Positions 7,012 to 16,053 of a stretch of DNA of 64,000 nucleotides are shown piece by piece. The notes beneath the pieces are model-generated. The model was given only the letters and a program-made list of their open reading frames with translations, ran no database searches and was not told the DNA's origin. The first letter of the stretch is position 1. The number at the start of each line of letters is the position of its first letter. The DNA is from Arthrobacter cavernae (GTDB lineage: Bacteria; Actinomycetota; Actinomycetes; Actinomycetales; Micrococcaceae): positions 39,980-103,979 of the forward strand of contig NZ_JAFNLL010000029.1 in NCBI RefSeq assembly GCF_017368795.1, in the 5' to 3' direction. The translations under genes were made by a program, and so were the position numbers.

Positions 7012-9279
7012 ATGACCGCCACAGCAGCTGATCACACGCCACTGCCAGAGAACGACACTGCCAAGGAGTCCCACCCCGGCGACGCCAACACCGCCGCCCC
7101 GGAGCCCACGGATGAAAACGTGTGGCTCGAAGAAATCCACGGCGACGAGCCGCTGGCCTGGGTCCGCGAACAGAATGCCCGGACCGAGGACCTGCTCGAA
7201 GACGCGGGCTACGCCGCCCTCGAAGCGGGCATCCTGGAGGTCCTCGACTCCACGGACCGGATCGCCATGGTCAACAAGCGCGGCGATTTCTACTACAACT
7301 TCTGGAAGGACCGGGAGAACCCCAAAGGCCTCTGGCGCCGCACCACCTGGGAGAGCTACCTGAACGAGGAACCCGAATGGGATGTCCTCCTGGACGTGGA
7401 TGCCCTCGCCGCCGCCGAGGGCGAGGAATGGGTCTTCCACGGCGCCGGCTTCCTGCGCCCCGCCGAGGGCGAACCGCACCGGCTCGCCATGATTTCGCTC
7501 TCCCCGGACGGCGGCGACGCCAACCGGCACCGGGAGTTCGACGTCGAGACGCGCACCTTCGTGGATCCGGCCGCCGGAGGCTTCGACATCCCCACGGCCA
7601 AGGGCCACACGAGCTGGCTCGACGCCGACACCCTGCTGGTGTCCAGCACCGCCGAGGACCTGCCCAAGACCAGCTCCTCCTACGCCCGCACGGCCGTGAA
7701 GCTGCGCCGCGGCGAGTCCCTGGCCCAGGCCGGGAGAATCTTCGAAATCCCCGAAGACCACATGCTGGCGATGGTCGCCCACGATCCCACGCCCGGGTTC
7801 GAGCGGACCTTCGCCGTGGACTACATCGACTTCTACAACCGCACCACCTGGCTGCTCCGCGATGGAGAATGGATCGCCATTGACGTCCCCACGGACGTCA
7901 ACATCAGCGCGCACCGGGACTGGCTGCTGTTCCGCCCGCAACAGGACTGGGACGTGGACGGCACCGTATACCCGGCAGGCTCGCTGCTCGCCGCGGTGTT
8001 CGAGGGCCACTTGGCCGGCGGCCGCTCGTTCGTGGTGCTCTTCGAGCCGGACGAGTCCACCTCACTGCAGTCCTGGAGCTGGACCAGGGACTACCTGCTG
8101 CTGAACCTGCTGCGCGACGTCTCGTCCGAAATCCGGGTGCTCGATCCCTCAAGCGCGGACTCCTCCGGCGCTTGGGCGGCCACCGTGCTGGATGCCTGCC
8201 CGCCGCTGCACGATGTCAACGCCTACGCCGTGGACGATGAGGACGAGGCTGCCGGGGATGAGGCCGGCGGCAACGACTACTGGCTGGTCGCCACCGGGTT
8301 CACCACCCCCACCACCCTGACGCGGGGCACCCTGTCCCAGGGCGAAGTCACCTACACGCTCGATGCGGGGCGCGACGGCGGCGTGGCCAGCCGGCATGCG
8401 GTGGTGAAGTCGTCGCCGTCGTTCTTCAACGACTCCGCCTACGAGGTCCAGCAGCACTTCGCCGTCTCGGCCGATGGGACACGTGTTCCGTACTTCCAGG
8501 TGGCGTCAAAGGACCTGGTGCTGGACGGCCAGAATCCCACGCAGCTTTCGGGCTATGGCGGATTCGAGGTCGCCCGCACCCCGGCCTACAGCGGCACGGT
8601 GGGCCGGGCCTGGCTGGAACGCCGCACCGAGGACGCAGCCATCCAGGACAGCTCCGAGACCCACTCCCGCGGCGGCGTGTACGTGGTGGCGAACATCCGC
8701 GGCGGCGGCGAATACGGGCCGTCCTGGCACCGCGCCGCCCTGAAGGAAAAGCGGCACCGCGCCTTCGAGGACTTCGCGGCCGTGGCCCAGGACCTCATCT
8801 CCCGCGGCGTCACCAGCCGGCACCGGCTCGGCTGCGTGGGCGGCTCCAACGGCGGGCTCCTGGTGGGCAACATGCTGACCCAGTACCCGGAACTGTTCGG
8901 CGCCGTGTCCTGCGGCGTGCCCCTGCTGGACATGCGCCGCTACACCAGGCTGTCCGCCGGGGCCTCGTGGATTGCCGAATACGGCGACCCCGATGTGCCC
9001 GAGGAGTGGGAGTACATCCGTACTTTCTCGCCGTACCACCTGCTCCGGGACGGAGTGGAATACCCCGAAACGTTCATTTGGACGGCTACGTCGGACGACC
9101 GGGTGGGCCCCGTCCAGGCCCGCAAGATGGCCGCCCGCATGCAGGCCATGGGCATTCCGAACGTGTGGTTCCACGAGGCCCTCGAGGGCGGGCACGCCGG
9201 CGCCTCGGACAACCGGCAGGCGGCATCCCAGCAGGCCCGCAGCCAGCAGTTCCTGTGGCGGGCGCTGGCGGGGAAGTAA
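7012..9279 (+). CDS. Prolyl oligopeptidase family serine peptidase (S9)
   Basis: A 755-residue S9 peptidase. The N-terminal ~400 residues form the propeller region (WLEEIHGDEPLAWVREQN start; FYYNFWKDRENPKGLWRRTT). The C-terminal alpha/beta hydrolase holds all parts of the triad: Ser in GGSNGGLLVGN, Asp in TSDDRVGP, His in EGGHAG, plus NIRGGGEYGPSWH ahead of the nucleophile. No signal peptide is seen, so it acts in the cytoplasm on short peptides. The ATG at 7012 is used, but an in-frame TTG at 7000 has GGAGG at a better distance and may be the true start. Confidence 0.92.
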   Translation: MTATAADHTPLPENDTAKESHPGDANTAAPEPTDENVWLEEIHGDEPLAWVREQNARTEDLLEDAGYAALEAGILEVLDSTDRIAMVNKRGDFYYNFWKDRENPKGLWRRTTWESYLNEEPEWDVLLDVDALAAAEGEEWVFHGAGFLRPAEGEPHRLAMISLSPDGGDANRHREFDVETRTFVDPAAGGFDIPTAKGHTSWLDADTLLVSSTAEDLPKTSSSYARTAVKLRRGESLAQAGRIFEIPEDHMLAMVAHDPTPGFERTFAVDYIDFYNRTTWLLRDGEWIAIDVPTDVNISAHRDWLLFRPQQDWDVDGTVYPAGSLLAAVFEGHLAGGRSFVVLFEPDESTSLQSWSWTRDYLLLNLLRDVSSEIRVLDPSSADSSGAWAATVLDACPPLHDVNAYAVDDEDEAAGDEAGGNDYWLVATGFTTPTTLTRGTLSQGEVTYTLDAGRDGGVASRHAVVKSSPSFFNDSAYEVQQHFAVSADGTRVPYFQVASKDLVLDGQNPTQLSGYGGFEVARTPAYSGTVGRAWLERRTEDAAIQDSSETHSRGGVYVVANIRGGGEYGPSWHRAALKEKRHRAFEDFAAVAQDLISRGVTSRHRLGCVGGSNGGLLVGNMLTQYPELFGAVSCGVPLLDMRRYTRLSAGASWIAEYGDPDVPEEWEYIRTFSPYHLLRDGVEYPETFIWTATSDDRVGPVQARKMAARMQAMGIPNVWFHEALEGGHAGASDNRQAASQQARSQQFLWRALAGK

Positions 9280-9342
9280 TACTCCCCGTTTTGCGCTGCA
9301 CGCCATGTTCTGCGTATCCTTGGTGGGCTAGCAATAGCGACT

Positions 9343-9430
9343 GGAGACGTGCCAGAGCGGCCGAATGGGCTTCACTGCTAATGAAGTGTGGGGCACAACT
9401 CCACCGGGGGTTCAAATCCCCCCGTCTCCG
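9343..9430 (+). tRNA. tRNA-Ser (anticodon GCT)
   Basis: The acceptor stem GGAGACG pairs with CGTCTCC and the discriminator is G. The anticodon stem CTTCA/TGAAG holds loop CTGCTAA, giving GCT. A long variable arm (GTGGGG...CTCCAC) confirms a class II serine tRNA. CCA is not encoded. Confidence 0.97.
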
Positions 9431-9436
9431 CGATTT

Positions 9437-9460
9437 GGTCCCGGTTTTCGAACCGGGACC
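9437..9460 (+). terminator. Terminator after tRNA-Ser(GCT)
   Basis: A 10-bp perfect stem (GGTCCCGGTT / AACCGGGACC) with a TTCG tetraloop, followed by a loose T-rich tail. Confidence 0.82.
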
Positions 9461-9503
9461 ATTTGCGTTTAAGCCCGGCCCCGGGCCGGGTTCCGGGCAA
9501 CGC

Positions 9504-9543
9504 AAACGGCCCCGCTCCCAGGATCCTGGGCGCGGGGCCGTTT
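9504..9543. terminator. Terminator of the siderophore-binding lipoprotein gene
   Basis: A long GC-rich inverted repeat (AAACGGCCCCG / CGGGGCCGTTT, with further pairing inside) lies just past the stop of the substrate-binding protein gene on the minus strand. The outer A/T tracts make it usable in both directions. Confidence 0.8.
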
Positions 9544-9573
9544 CCGGTTTTCAGCCTAAGAAGAGGCCGGCTG

Positions 9574-10596
9574 TCAGGCCTTCGGCAGCTGCGGGTCCAC
9601 GCCGTACTTCTCGGCGAGCTTGGTCAGGACCGCATGCGCGCCCTGCAGGCTCACGGACGTCGCGAAGACGGTGTCGTCAACGTTGAGGACCTCGCCCTTG
9701 AGCGTGCCCCACAGTGGGTTGGCCATGAACTTTTCCTTCTGGGCGCGGGACTTTTCGCCTTCTGCCGTGTCCTGGCCGAACGCGGACGTAACGATGAGGC
9801 CTGCCTCGGCAGCCGAGAGCTGCTCCTGGGACAGCGGCACGAAGATTTTCTCCGCGGAATCCGGCTGGCCGGCCGGGCGCGGGATGCCGGCGTCGACCAT
9901 GATCTCGCCGAAGAAGGACTTGCTGGAGTAGAGGCGGGCCGTGTCCTCGCCATTGAAGCGGACGTAGGAGTACGTCAGGCCCGGGTTCTTGGCGAGGATC
10001 GCGCTGCCGACCTTCTTTGCGCGTTCCTGGTAGGCCTGAATGATCTGTTCGGCCTTGTCCTTCTTGCCGAGTGCGTCACCCAGCATCACGATGTTCTGCT
10101 TCCACGTCGGTCCGGTCGAGACAGACATGATCGTGGGGGCGATCTTCGCAAGCTGAGGGTAGAGGGCCTCATGGCGGACCTTCGCCGAGACGATCAGGTC
10201 CGGCTGCGCCGCGAGGATCTTGTCGAGGCTCGGCTCAGCAAGGGAGCCGACGTTCGCGGCATCCTTTGTCTGGGCGCTGACGTCCCCGAGGTAGGACGGG
10301 AACTCGGTGTCACCCTTGCGGTAGATCACGTATCCCGCAACGTCAGCACCGAGCGCGAGGGCCGCGTCCGTGTAGCTGGGGTCGAGCGTCACAATGCGCT
10401 TCGGCGCGGTCTTGATTTCCGTGCTCCCGAACACGTGCTGGATGGTCTTGGGGAACTGGGCGTCGACGTTGCTCGCGGCAGAAGACGCCGCTGCGGACGG
10501 CGCTGCGGTGCTCTGCCCGCCACACGCTGTGAGCGCAATGAGGCTGGCAGCAGCCGCAGCGGCCACCACGGTTCGGGTGATTCGGAGACGGGTCAT
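9574..10596 (-). CDS. Iron-siderophore ABC transporter, substrate-binding lipoprotein (FecB/FepB type)
   Basis: A 340-residue exported lipoprotein. The N-terminus is a lipoprotein signal peptide (TRLRIT...AASLIALTACGG, with lipobox LTAC). The mature part is a periplasmic-binding type III fold: PKRIVTLDPSYTDAALALG, VGSLAEPSLDKILAAQPDLIV, IMVDAGIPRPAG. It captures ferric siderophore outside the membrane and hands it to the FecCD permeases. The ATG at 10596 follows GGAGGA. It is divergent from the permease-ATPase-SIP operon, with an iron box between them, so both sides should be switched together by iron. Confidence 0.92.
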   Translation of the reverse strand: MTRLRITRTVVAAAAAASLIALTACGGQSTAAPSAAASSAASNVDAQFPKTIQHVFGSTEIKTAPKRIVTLDPSYTDAALALGADVAGYVIYRKGDTEFPSYLGDVSAQTKDAANVGSLAEPSLDKILAAQPDLIVSAKVRHEALYPQLAKIAPTIMSVSTGPTWKQNIVMLGDALGKKDKAEQIIQAYQERAKKVGSAILAKNPGLTYSYVRFNGEDTARLYSSKSFFGEIMVDAGIPRPAGQPDSAEKIFVPLSQEQLSAAEAGLIVTSAFGQDTAEGEKSRAQKEKFMANPLWGTLKGEVLNVDDTVFATSVSLQGAHAVLTKLAEKYGVDPQLPKA

Positions 10597-10655
10597 GGGT
10601 GTCCTCCAGGAAGATGCGAATGTCGGTGTGGGCCGCTTCGGGCCAAATCGAGGGA

Positions 10656-10676
10656 GTGAGGCAAGCCTTGCCTCAC
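10656..10676. promoter_or_regulatory. IdeR/DtxR-type iron box in the divergent transporter promoter
   Basis: The 19-base palindrome TGAGGCAAGCCTTGCCTCA, extended by one pair on each side, matches the IdeR/DtxR operator layout (TTAGGTTAGSCTAACCTAA). It lies between the divergent binding-protein and permease genes, 60-80 bases from each start. Iron-loaded repressor should bind and shut both. The assignment rests on motif similarity and the iron-uptake context. Confidence 0.8.
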
Positions 10677-10753
10677 TGCTGCCGTAGACTGTACCGGACG
10701 TATTCGAAATACGCACAACTTGTCTGACGTAATTAGGTACCAAGGGGAATTTC

Positions 10754-11788
10754 GTGTCTGTCCAACTGTCTGCACTGCGGACACCTGGCACCCGCAGTAC
10801 GCCCGCGCTCGGGCTCGCCATGGGCGTTCTCGTGGTCATTGCTTCCCTGGCGTTGAGCCTCGCGTTCGGAGGCCGCCCCACAAGTTTCGAAGAGCTGGTC
10901 CATGCAGTTTTCGCCCCCGACGGATCGGTGGCCGACATCGCCATCCGTGAGCTCCGGTGGCCGCGTACGCTCAATGCACTCGCTGTCGGCACCTGCGTGG
11001 GGGTGGCCGGTTGCCTGGCCCAGGGCCAAACCCGCAACCCCATCGCGGACCCCGGCCTGCTCGGCATTTATCCGGGCGCTGCCCTCGCGATCGTTGCCGG
11101 GTCGCTGCTCCCGGGCGCTGCCGGAATGAGTACCTACGCCCAGGCCGGATTCGCGTTTGCCGGAGCCGTGACCGCCTGCGCCCTGGTCATCGCCGTCGGA
11201 TCAGCGACGCGCCACGGCGCAACCCCGCTCACGCTCGTCCTCGCGGGAGCCGCCGTCTCGGCGCTTGCCGGCGGCGTTGTGTCGCTCATCGTCCTCAGCA
11301 GTGACGCGGCGCTGGACACTCTCCGTTTCTGGCAAATGGGATCGGTGGCGGCCCGCGGCGCCCTGCTTCCGCAGCTCGTTCCGCTCATCATCGTTGGCCT
11401 CGTCCTCGCCGTGGCCAACATCGGCCCGCTCAACGCCCTCGCTCTCGGCGACGACACCGCCCGCTCGCTCGGCGTCTCGGTGGCCCGGGCACGAATCCTC
11501 GGTCTCGCGGCACTCGCCGTCCTCGCGGCGGCTTCCGTAACCCTCGCGGGACCCCTCGCGTTCGCGGGCCTCCTCGTGCCGCACGCGGTCCGCGGCCTCG
11601 TCGGTGCAGACTACCGCTGGCAGATCCCCGGGAGCGCGCTATTCGGGGCCTCGCTCCTTCTCCTCACCGACACCGCCGGGCGGGTCATCGCACGCCCGGG
11701 CGAACTGCCGGTCGGCGTCGTCCTCGCCGTCGTCGGCGCGCCGTTCTTCATCTATCTCGCCCGACGCCGCCGGCTGGTGACCCTGTGA
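10754..11788 (+). CDS. FecCD-family siderophore permease, first subunit
   Basis: A 344-residue polytopic protein with about nine to ten membrane spans. Family marks include LRWPRTLNALAVGTCVGVAG, the QGQTRNPIADPGLLGIYPGA loop and GPLAFAGLLVPHAVR near the C-terminus, the region that contacts the ATPase. The GTG start follows AAGGGGA. It pairs with the next gene to form the heterodimeric channel for ferric siderophore. Its last four bases overlap the next start, so translation is coupled. Confidence 0.93.
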   Translation: MSVQLSALRTPGTRSTPALGLAMGVLVVIASLALSLAFGGRPTSFEELVHAVFAPDGSVADIAIRELRWPRTLNALAVGTCVGVAGCLAQGQTRNPIADPGLLGIYPGAALAIVAGSLLPGAAGMSTYAQAGFAFAGAVTACALVIAVGSATRHGATPLTLVLAGAAVSALAGGVVSLIVLSSDAALDTLRFWQMGSVAARGALLPQLVPLIIVGLVLAVANIGPLNALALGDDTARSLGVSVARARILGLAALAVLAAASVTLAGPLAFAGLLVPHAVRGLVGADYRWQIPGSALFGASLLLLTDTAGRVIARPGELPVGVVLAVVGAPFFIYLARRRRLVTL

Positions 11789-12879
11789 GCGGGGCGCCCG
11801 GACTCCTCGCTCCGGGGTCCCGCGTGATCCGCGTGCGGACGGCGTCCCTCGTGCTCCTGCCGCGCATCGCATGGCTCAGCCTCGCGGCGCTGGTGCTCCT
11901 GCTTGCAGCCGTTGCGGGTCATCTCATGCTGGCCGGAAGGCCCGTCCAGCTTTCACAGGTGCTCGCCGCCTTCATGGACGATCCCGCGCTTCCCCGGGCC
12001 GTCAGGCTGACCGTGCTCGAATTCCGGCTCCCCCGCACCATCGCGGGAGCCGTCGCCGGGGCATGTCTCGCCGTCGCAGGCGGCCTCACCCAAACGATCG
12101 CCCGCAATCCCCTCGCGACGCCCGAGGTCCTCGGAGTGACCGCTGGCGCATCGACCGGCGCGGTCGCGGTCCTCGTGCTGGCCGGGGCAGGGCACGGCGG
12201 TGCCAGCGGCTTGGCGGCCGCAGTCGGCATGCCCGTCGCGTCTGCGGTGGGGGCCCTCGGCACCGGAACCGCGGTGTTCCTGCTCACCTACCGGCGCGCC
12301 CAGCAGGGCTTCGACAGCATGCGCCTCGTGCTCGTCGGCCTCGGTGCCGCTGGCCTCGCGTCCAGCACCACCATTTGGCTCCTCACCCTGGGGGACGTGA
12401 CAAATGCCTCCCAGGCGATCACCTGGATGATGGGCTCGCTCAACGGCAAGGACTGGGGAGCCGTAGTGCCTGCACTCCTCGCATCGGTGCCGCTCCTCGC
12501 AGTGGCCGGGGCATGCGGCCGTTGGCTCCTCATCAGCGCGTTCGACGACGACACCGCCCGCAGCCTCGGCCTCCCGCTGGGGCGGAGCCGGCCGTTGCTC
12601 CTGGTGCTCGCTGTTCTCCTTGCGGCCGTGGGAACCGTACTCGCCGGGCCCGTTGCCTTCGTCGCGCTCCTGTGCCCGCTCGCGGCGCGCTTCGCGGGGC
12701 GGACAGTCGTTCCCTCACTCGGGCTCACCGCCCTGCTCGGCGCCGCCTTCGTGGTGCTGAGCGACCTCATAGCCGGGTTCTTGCTGCCGCATGCCCTTCC
12801 CGTCGGCGTCTTCACCACCGTGCTCGGCGCCCCTGTCCTTATTGCCCTTGTGTTCCGCAGCCAGAAGAGGACCATATGA
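11785..12879 (+). CDS. FecCD-family siderophore permease, second subunit
   Basis: A 364-residue FecCD permease with the same marks as its partner: LEFRLPRTIAGAVAGACLAVAG, the Q-T-IARNPLATPEVLGVTAGAS loop and GPVAFVALLCPLAAR. Two different FecCD subunits in one operon is the normal FecCD/FepDG arrangement. Start GTG overlaps the previous stop; its own stop overlaps the ATG of the ATPase. Confidence 0.93.
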   Translation: MSGAPGLLAPGSRVIRVRTASLVLLPRIAWLSLAALVLLLAAVAGHLMLAGRPVQLSQVLAAFMDDPALPRAVRLTVLEFRLPRTIAGAVAGACLAVAGGLTQTIARNPLATPEVLGVTAGASTGAVAVLVLAGAGHGGASGLAAAVGMPVASAVGALGTGTAVFLLTYRRAQQGFDSMRLVLVGLGAAGLASSTTIWLLTLGDVTNASQAITWMMGSLNGKDWGAVVPALLASVPLLAVAGACGRWLLISAFDDDTARSLGLPLGRSRPLLLVLAVLLAAVGTVLAGPVAFVALLCPLAARFAGRTVVPSLGLTALLGAAFVVLSDLIAGFLLPHALPVGVFTTVLGAPVLIALVFRSQKRTI

Positions 12880-13760
12880 CCACCGCGACCCAGCCCGCAC
12901 CAAGGGACGACACCGCCCTCCTCTCCGCGCATGGCCTCACCCTGGGCTTTGACGGGCGGACCGTGGTGCCATCGCTGGACGTCGCGTTTGCCCGCGGTAC
13001 CGTGACGTCGGTCATCGGACCCAACGGATGCGGGAAGTCCACTCTGCTGCGCGGCCTCGGGCGCCTGCTGCGCCCCCAGGCGGGGCGTGTAGCGCTCGAC
13101 GGCGGCGACCTCGCCGGCATGTCTTCACGGGCCACAGCGCAAAGAATGAGCATCCTCCCGCAGACGCCCCACGCCCCGAGTGGCCTGACCGTGGGTGAAC
13201 TCGTGGCGCGCGGGCGCCATCCGCGGCAGCGCTGGTACCAGCAGTTCTCCCACTCCGATGAGGGGGCGATCGCGGACGCGCTCGCGGCGACGGACATCGC
13301 CGACCTCGCAGCCACTCCGCTCGAGGACCTTTCCGGCGGGCAGCGCCAGCGGGCATGGATCTCGATGATCCTCGCCCAGGAAACCGAACTCATGCTCCTC
13401 GACGAACCGACCACCTACCTTGACCTCGCCCACCAGGTGGACGTCCTCGAGCTCGTGCGGCGGCTCAACCAGGACATGGGGCGCACCGTCGTCATGGTGC
13501 TGCACGACATCTCCCTCGCGGCGCGGTACTCGGACGTGATCATCGCGATGCGGGATGGCCGGATCGTTGCCGAGGGCCCGCCGTCGGACGTCATCACGCC
13601 GGAACTCCTCTGGGAGGTCTTCGGGCTCAGGGCCGAGGTCATCCAGGAGCCCACCGAGGGCCGTCCGCATGTGGTGCCGCTCGGCGCGGGCAGCGTCAAA
13701 AGTGCCGCAGCTCCGGGCATGCGTGCCGGCCTGCAGGTCATGAGTGAGGCAGACGCATGA
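12876..13760 (+). CDS. Siderophore ABC transporter ATP-binding protein (FecE/FepC type)
   Basis: A 294-residue ATPase. Walker A GPNGCGKST is at about 48-56, the signature LSGGQRQR at 152-159, and Walker B LMLLDEP at 172-178. HD switch histidine is in VLHDIS. The spacing and the phrase DEPTTYLDLAHQVDVL are typical of the FecE/FepC group. It powers the two FecCD permeases. It overlaps both neighbours by 4 bp. The last ~25 residues are a low-complexity extension. Confidence 0.93.
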   Translation: MTTATQPAPRDDTALLSAHGLTLGFDGRTVVPSLDVAFARGTVTSVIGPNGCGKSTLLRGLGRLLRPQAGRVALDGGDLAGMSSRATAQRMSILPQTPHAPSGLTVGELVARGRHPRQRWYQQFSHSDEGAIADALAATDIADLAATPLEDLSGGQRQRAWISMILAQETELMLLDEPTTYLDLAHQVDVLELVRRLNQDMGRTVVMVLHDISLAARYSDVIIAMRDGRIVAEGPPSDVITPELLWEVFGLRAEVIQEPTEGRPHVVPLGAGSVKSAAAPGMRAGLQVMSEADA

Positions 13761-14779
13761 CCGGCCCGCTCCGAGCCCCGGCGCGCGGCCTGACCGTACA
13801 GTCAACCAAGCCATTCCCGCTGTCGGTGACCGCGATCCGCGATCTGGGCCCGCGCCTGCGCCGCGTCACGTTCGGGGGCACGAGCCTGCTTGGTTTCGGG
13901 ATTTACAACGGTGCCACCTGGGACTTGCGGATCAAGATCGTGATCCCTTCGCCGGGACGGTCCCTTCCCCGAGCCAAAGCATTTGAATGCCGCGACGCCG
14001 AGGACCCCGGCCGCTCGTGGCGGCAGGCGTGGCTGCGCCTGCCCGAGGCCGAGCGCGGCGAACTGCGCAGCTACACCGTGCGGGAGGCCCGCCTCGACGA
14101 AGCATACCCGGAGATCGACGTCGACTTCGTCCTGCACCCGGACGGCCCACAAGGCCCCGCGGCCCGCTGGGCCCGGGGCATCAGGATCGGCGAACCGGCG
14201 CTCGTCATCGGTCCAAGCGCCTCGGCGGGCCAGTGCGCCGGGATCGAGTTCGCGCCGGGCCGGGCGCGGCACGTGCTCCTGGCGGGGGACGAGACTGCGC
14301 TGCCCGCGATCGCGGGAATCCTCCGCGACCTGCCCTCCGGGCTCATGGCAGAGGCCATCATCGAGATTCCCGACGCCGGCATGATTCAGGACCTCCCGAC
14401 GCAGGCGGCGGCGCAGGTGACGTGGCTTGAGCGCCGGGGACACACCCATGGCGAATTGCTCGCCGATGCGGTGCGCCGCGCCGTCCCGGCCCCGCTGTGC
14501 GCGCCCGGCCCCGCCGTCGTCGACCGTGTGGTCGCAGCAGCGGAGCCGCTCGACGTCGGTCCCGAGCGGGTGCTCGTGTGGGACACGCCCCAGTACCGGC
14601 GGCTATTCGGCCAGGGGGCCGGGCGCGCAGAGCGAGGCGCCGCGCCGTTCTATGCCTGGATCGCCGGTGAGTCGACACTCGTGACGGGCCTGCGGCGCTA
14701 TCTGGTCCGCGAGTGCGGAATCGACCGCGAGCAAGTCGCATTCATGGGCTACTGGAAGCAAGGCACGGCGCAGCGCTGA
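13757..14779 (+). CDS. Siderophore-interacting protein (FAD-dependent ferric-siderophore reductase)
   Basis: A 340-residue SIP/ViuB-family flavoprotein. The FAD site RSYTVRE is at about 104-110. The NAD(P)-binding half contains HVLLAGDETALPAIAGIL, and the C-terminus carries the conserved AFMGYWKQG. These cytoplasmic enzymes reduce Fe(III) in the imported siderophore so the iron is released. The overlap with the ATPase gene places it in the uptake operon. It is longer than many family members because of an insert around residues 65-100. It converges on the biosynthetic operon with only 17 bases between stops. Confidence 0.92.
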   Translation: MTGPLRAPARGLTVQSTKPFPLSVTAIRDLGPRLRRVTFGGTSLLGFGIYNGATWDLRIKIVIPSPGRSLPRAKAFECRDAEDPGRSWRQAWLRLPEAERGELRSYTVREARLDEAYPEIDVDFVLHPDGPQGPAARWARGIRIGEPALVIGPSASAGQCAGIEFAPGRARHVLLAGDETALPAIAGILRDLPSGLMAEAIIEIPDAGMIQDLPTQAAAQVTWLERRGHTHGELLADAVRRAVPAPLCAPGPAVVDRVVAAAEPLDVGPERVLVWDTPQYRRLFGQGAGRAERGAAPFYAWIAGESTLVTGLRRYLVRECGIDREQVAFMGYWKQGTAQR

Positions 14780-14796
14780 TGTGCGGGTGGGGGCGC

Positions 14797-16053
14797 TCAG
14801 CCGCCCACGTGGATGACACGCGGTGCCGGGTGCATGAGGAAGTCCCGGTGGCTGATGTTGTACGCGTACGCGCCGGCCATCCCGAACACCACCAGGTCCC
14901 CGACCGCGAGCGACTCGACGGACACCTCGCGCGCGAGGACGTCCTTAGGCGTGCACAGCTGTCCGACGAACGTCACCGGTACGCCGGCGACCTCAGTGTC
15001 CTCCCGGCCGGCGTCGAGCGGCACGACGGCGAGCGGCTGGCTATGGCCCTTCGCAGCGGGCGTCCGCAAGTGGTGTGTGCCGCCGGCGCACACCGCGAAC
15101 CAGCTCCCGTGGCTGCGTTTGAGATCGAGGACGCGCGTGGCGTACCACCCGGAGTAGGCGCTCACGGCCCGGCCGGGCTCGATGCGCACCCGCACGGGGG
15201 CATGGCGTGCGACGACGTCGGCCATGCACCGGCCGTAGTCGTCCCAGTCGAAGGCCTCGTCCGGGCGTGCGTAGTCGACCGACATGCCGCCGCCCACGTT
15301 GACCTCCTCGAGCGGCATGCCGTGGCGGTCGGCGAAATCGCGCGCCCAGCGCAGGATGCTCTCAGCCATTTCGGCGCACTGGCCGGGACCTAGTCCGCTC
15401 GCGAGATGCGCATGGATCCCCACGAAACGGATGGCGTCCAGCTGCGGCAGGCTGGCCGCTGCGTCGTCGGCCGTGTCCGGGTCCATGCCGAAGGGACTGG
15501 GGGTGCCGCCCATCATCAGGGCCGCCCCGGCGGCGGCACCGCTTGCCCCGGCAGCTCCGGCGCCGTCCCCTTCCGCGTCGTCGAGCGGGAGGTTGCAGCG
15601 CAGGAGCACCGAGGCGACCACGCCGCGCTCACTGGCGAAGCGCTGGAGCCGGTGCAGCTCGCGCGGGCTCTCGACATGGAAGCGGTCGACGCCGGCCTCG
15701 AGCGCCGCAACGAGCTCTTCATCCGTTTTGCCCGGGCCGCCGAACGCGAGCGGCACGTCCGGCAGGAGCCTGCGCACGTGGGCGAGCTCGCCGCCGCTCG
15801 CGACCTCCAGAGCATCCACGTGCCTCGCAATGACCTCAAGGAGGCCGGCGTCGGGATTGGCCTTGACCGCGTGCAGCAGGCTCAGCCCCGGTCCGGCCTG
15901 CGCAAGCCCCGCCTGGATCGTGCCGAGGTGCTTGGCCAGGTGGCCGACGTCGTACACGTATGCCGGCAAGGTGCCCGCGGCGGCCGCGCTGTGCACGGCG
16001 TCCAACACTGCCTGGGTGACGGGGACGGATGGGGAAAGGGCAGTGGTGCTCAT
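14797..16053 (-). CDS. pvsE: Fold III PLP-dependent decarboxylase of siderophore pathway (PvsE-like)
   Basis: A 418-residue alanine-racemase-fold decarboxylase related to LysA and to SbnH/PvsE of NIS siderophore pathways. PLP lysine is in LLHAVKANPDAG (about K64). The glycine-rich phosphate loop is VGGGMSVDY, with EPGRAVSAYSG following. The C-terminal active-site Cys/Asp region is CTPKDVLA. In vibrioferrin synthesis this enzyme is proposed to make ethanolamine from serine; a diamine product is the alternative. It is the last gene of a five-gene operon, has GGAGGA ahead of its ATG, and overlaps the upstream gene by 4 bp. Symbol is by gene order and family only. Confidence 0.85.
   Translation of the reverse strand: MSTTALSPSVPVTQAVLDAVHSAAAAGTLPAYVYDVGHLAKHLGTIQAGLAQAGPGLSLLHAVKANPDAGLLEVIARHVDALEVASGGELAHVRRLLPDVPLAFGGPGKTDEELVAALEAGVDRFHVESPRELHRLQRFASERGVVASVLLRCNLPLDDAEGDGAGAAGASGAAAGAALMMGGTPSPFGMDPDTADDAAASLPQLDAIRFVGIHAHLASGLGPGQCAEMAESILRWARDFADRHGMPLEEVNVGGGMSVDYARPDEAFDWDDYGRCMADVVARHAPVRVRIEPGRAVSAYSGWYATRVLDLKRSHGSWFAVCAGGTHHLRTPAAKGHSQPLAVVPLDAGREDTEVAGVPVTFVGQLCTPKDVLAREVSVESLAVGDLVVFGMAGAYAYNISHRDFLMHPAPRVIHVGG

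Noticed and set aside
10699..10713. Inverted repeat CGTATT/AATACG near the permease promoter
   Set aside because: Short and AT-rich; may be part of the promoter, but there is too little to name a site.
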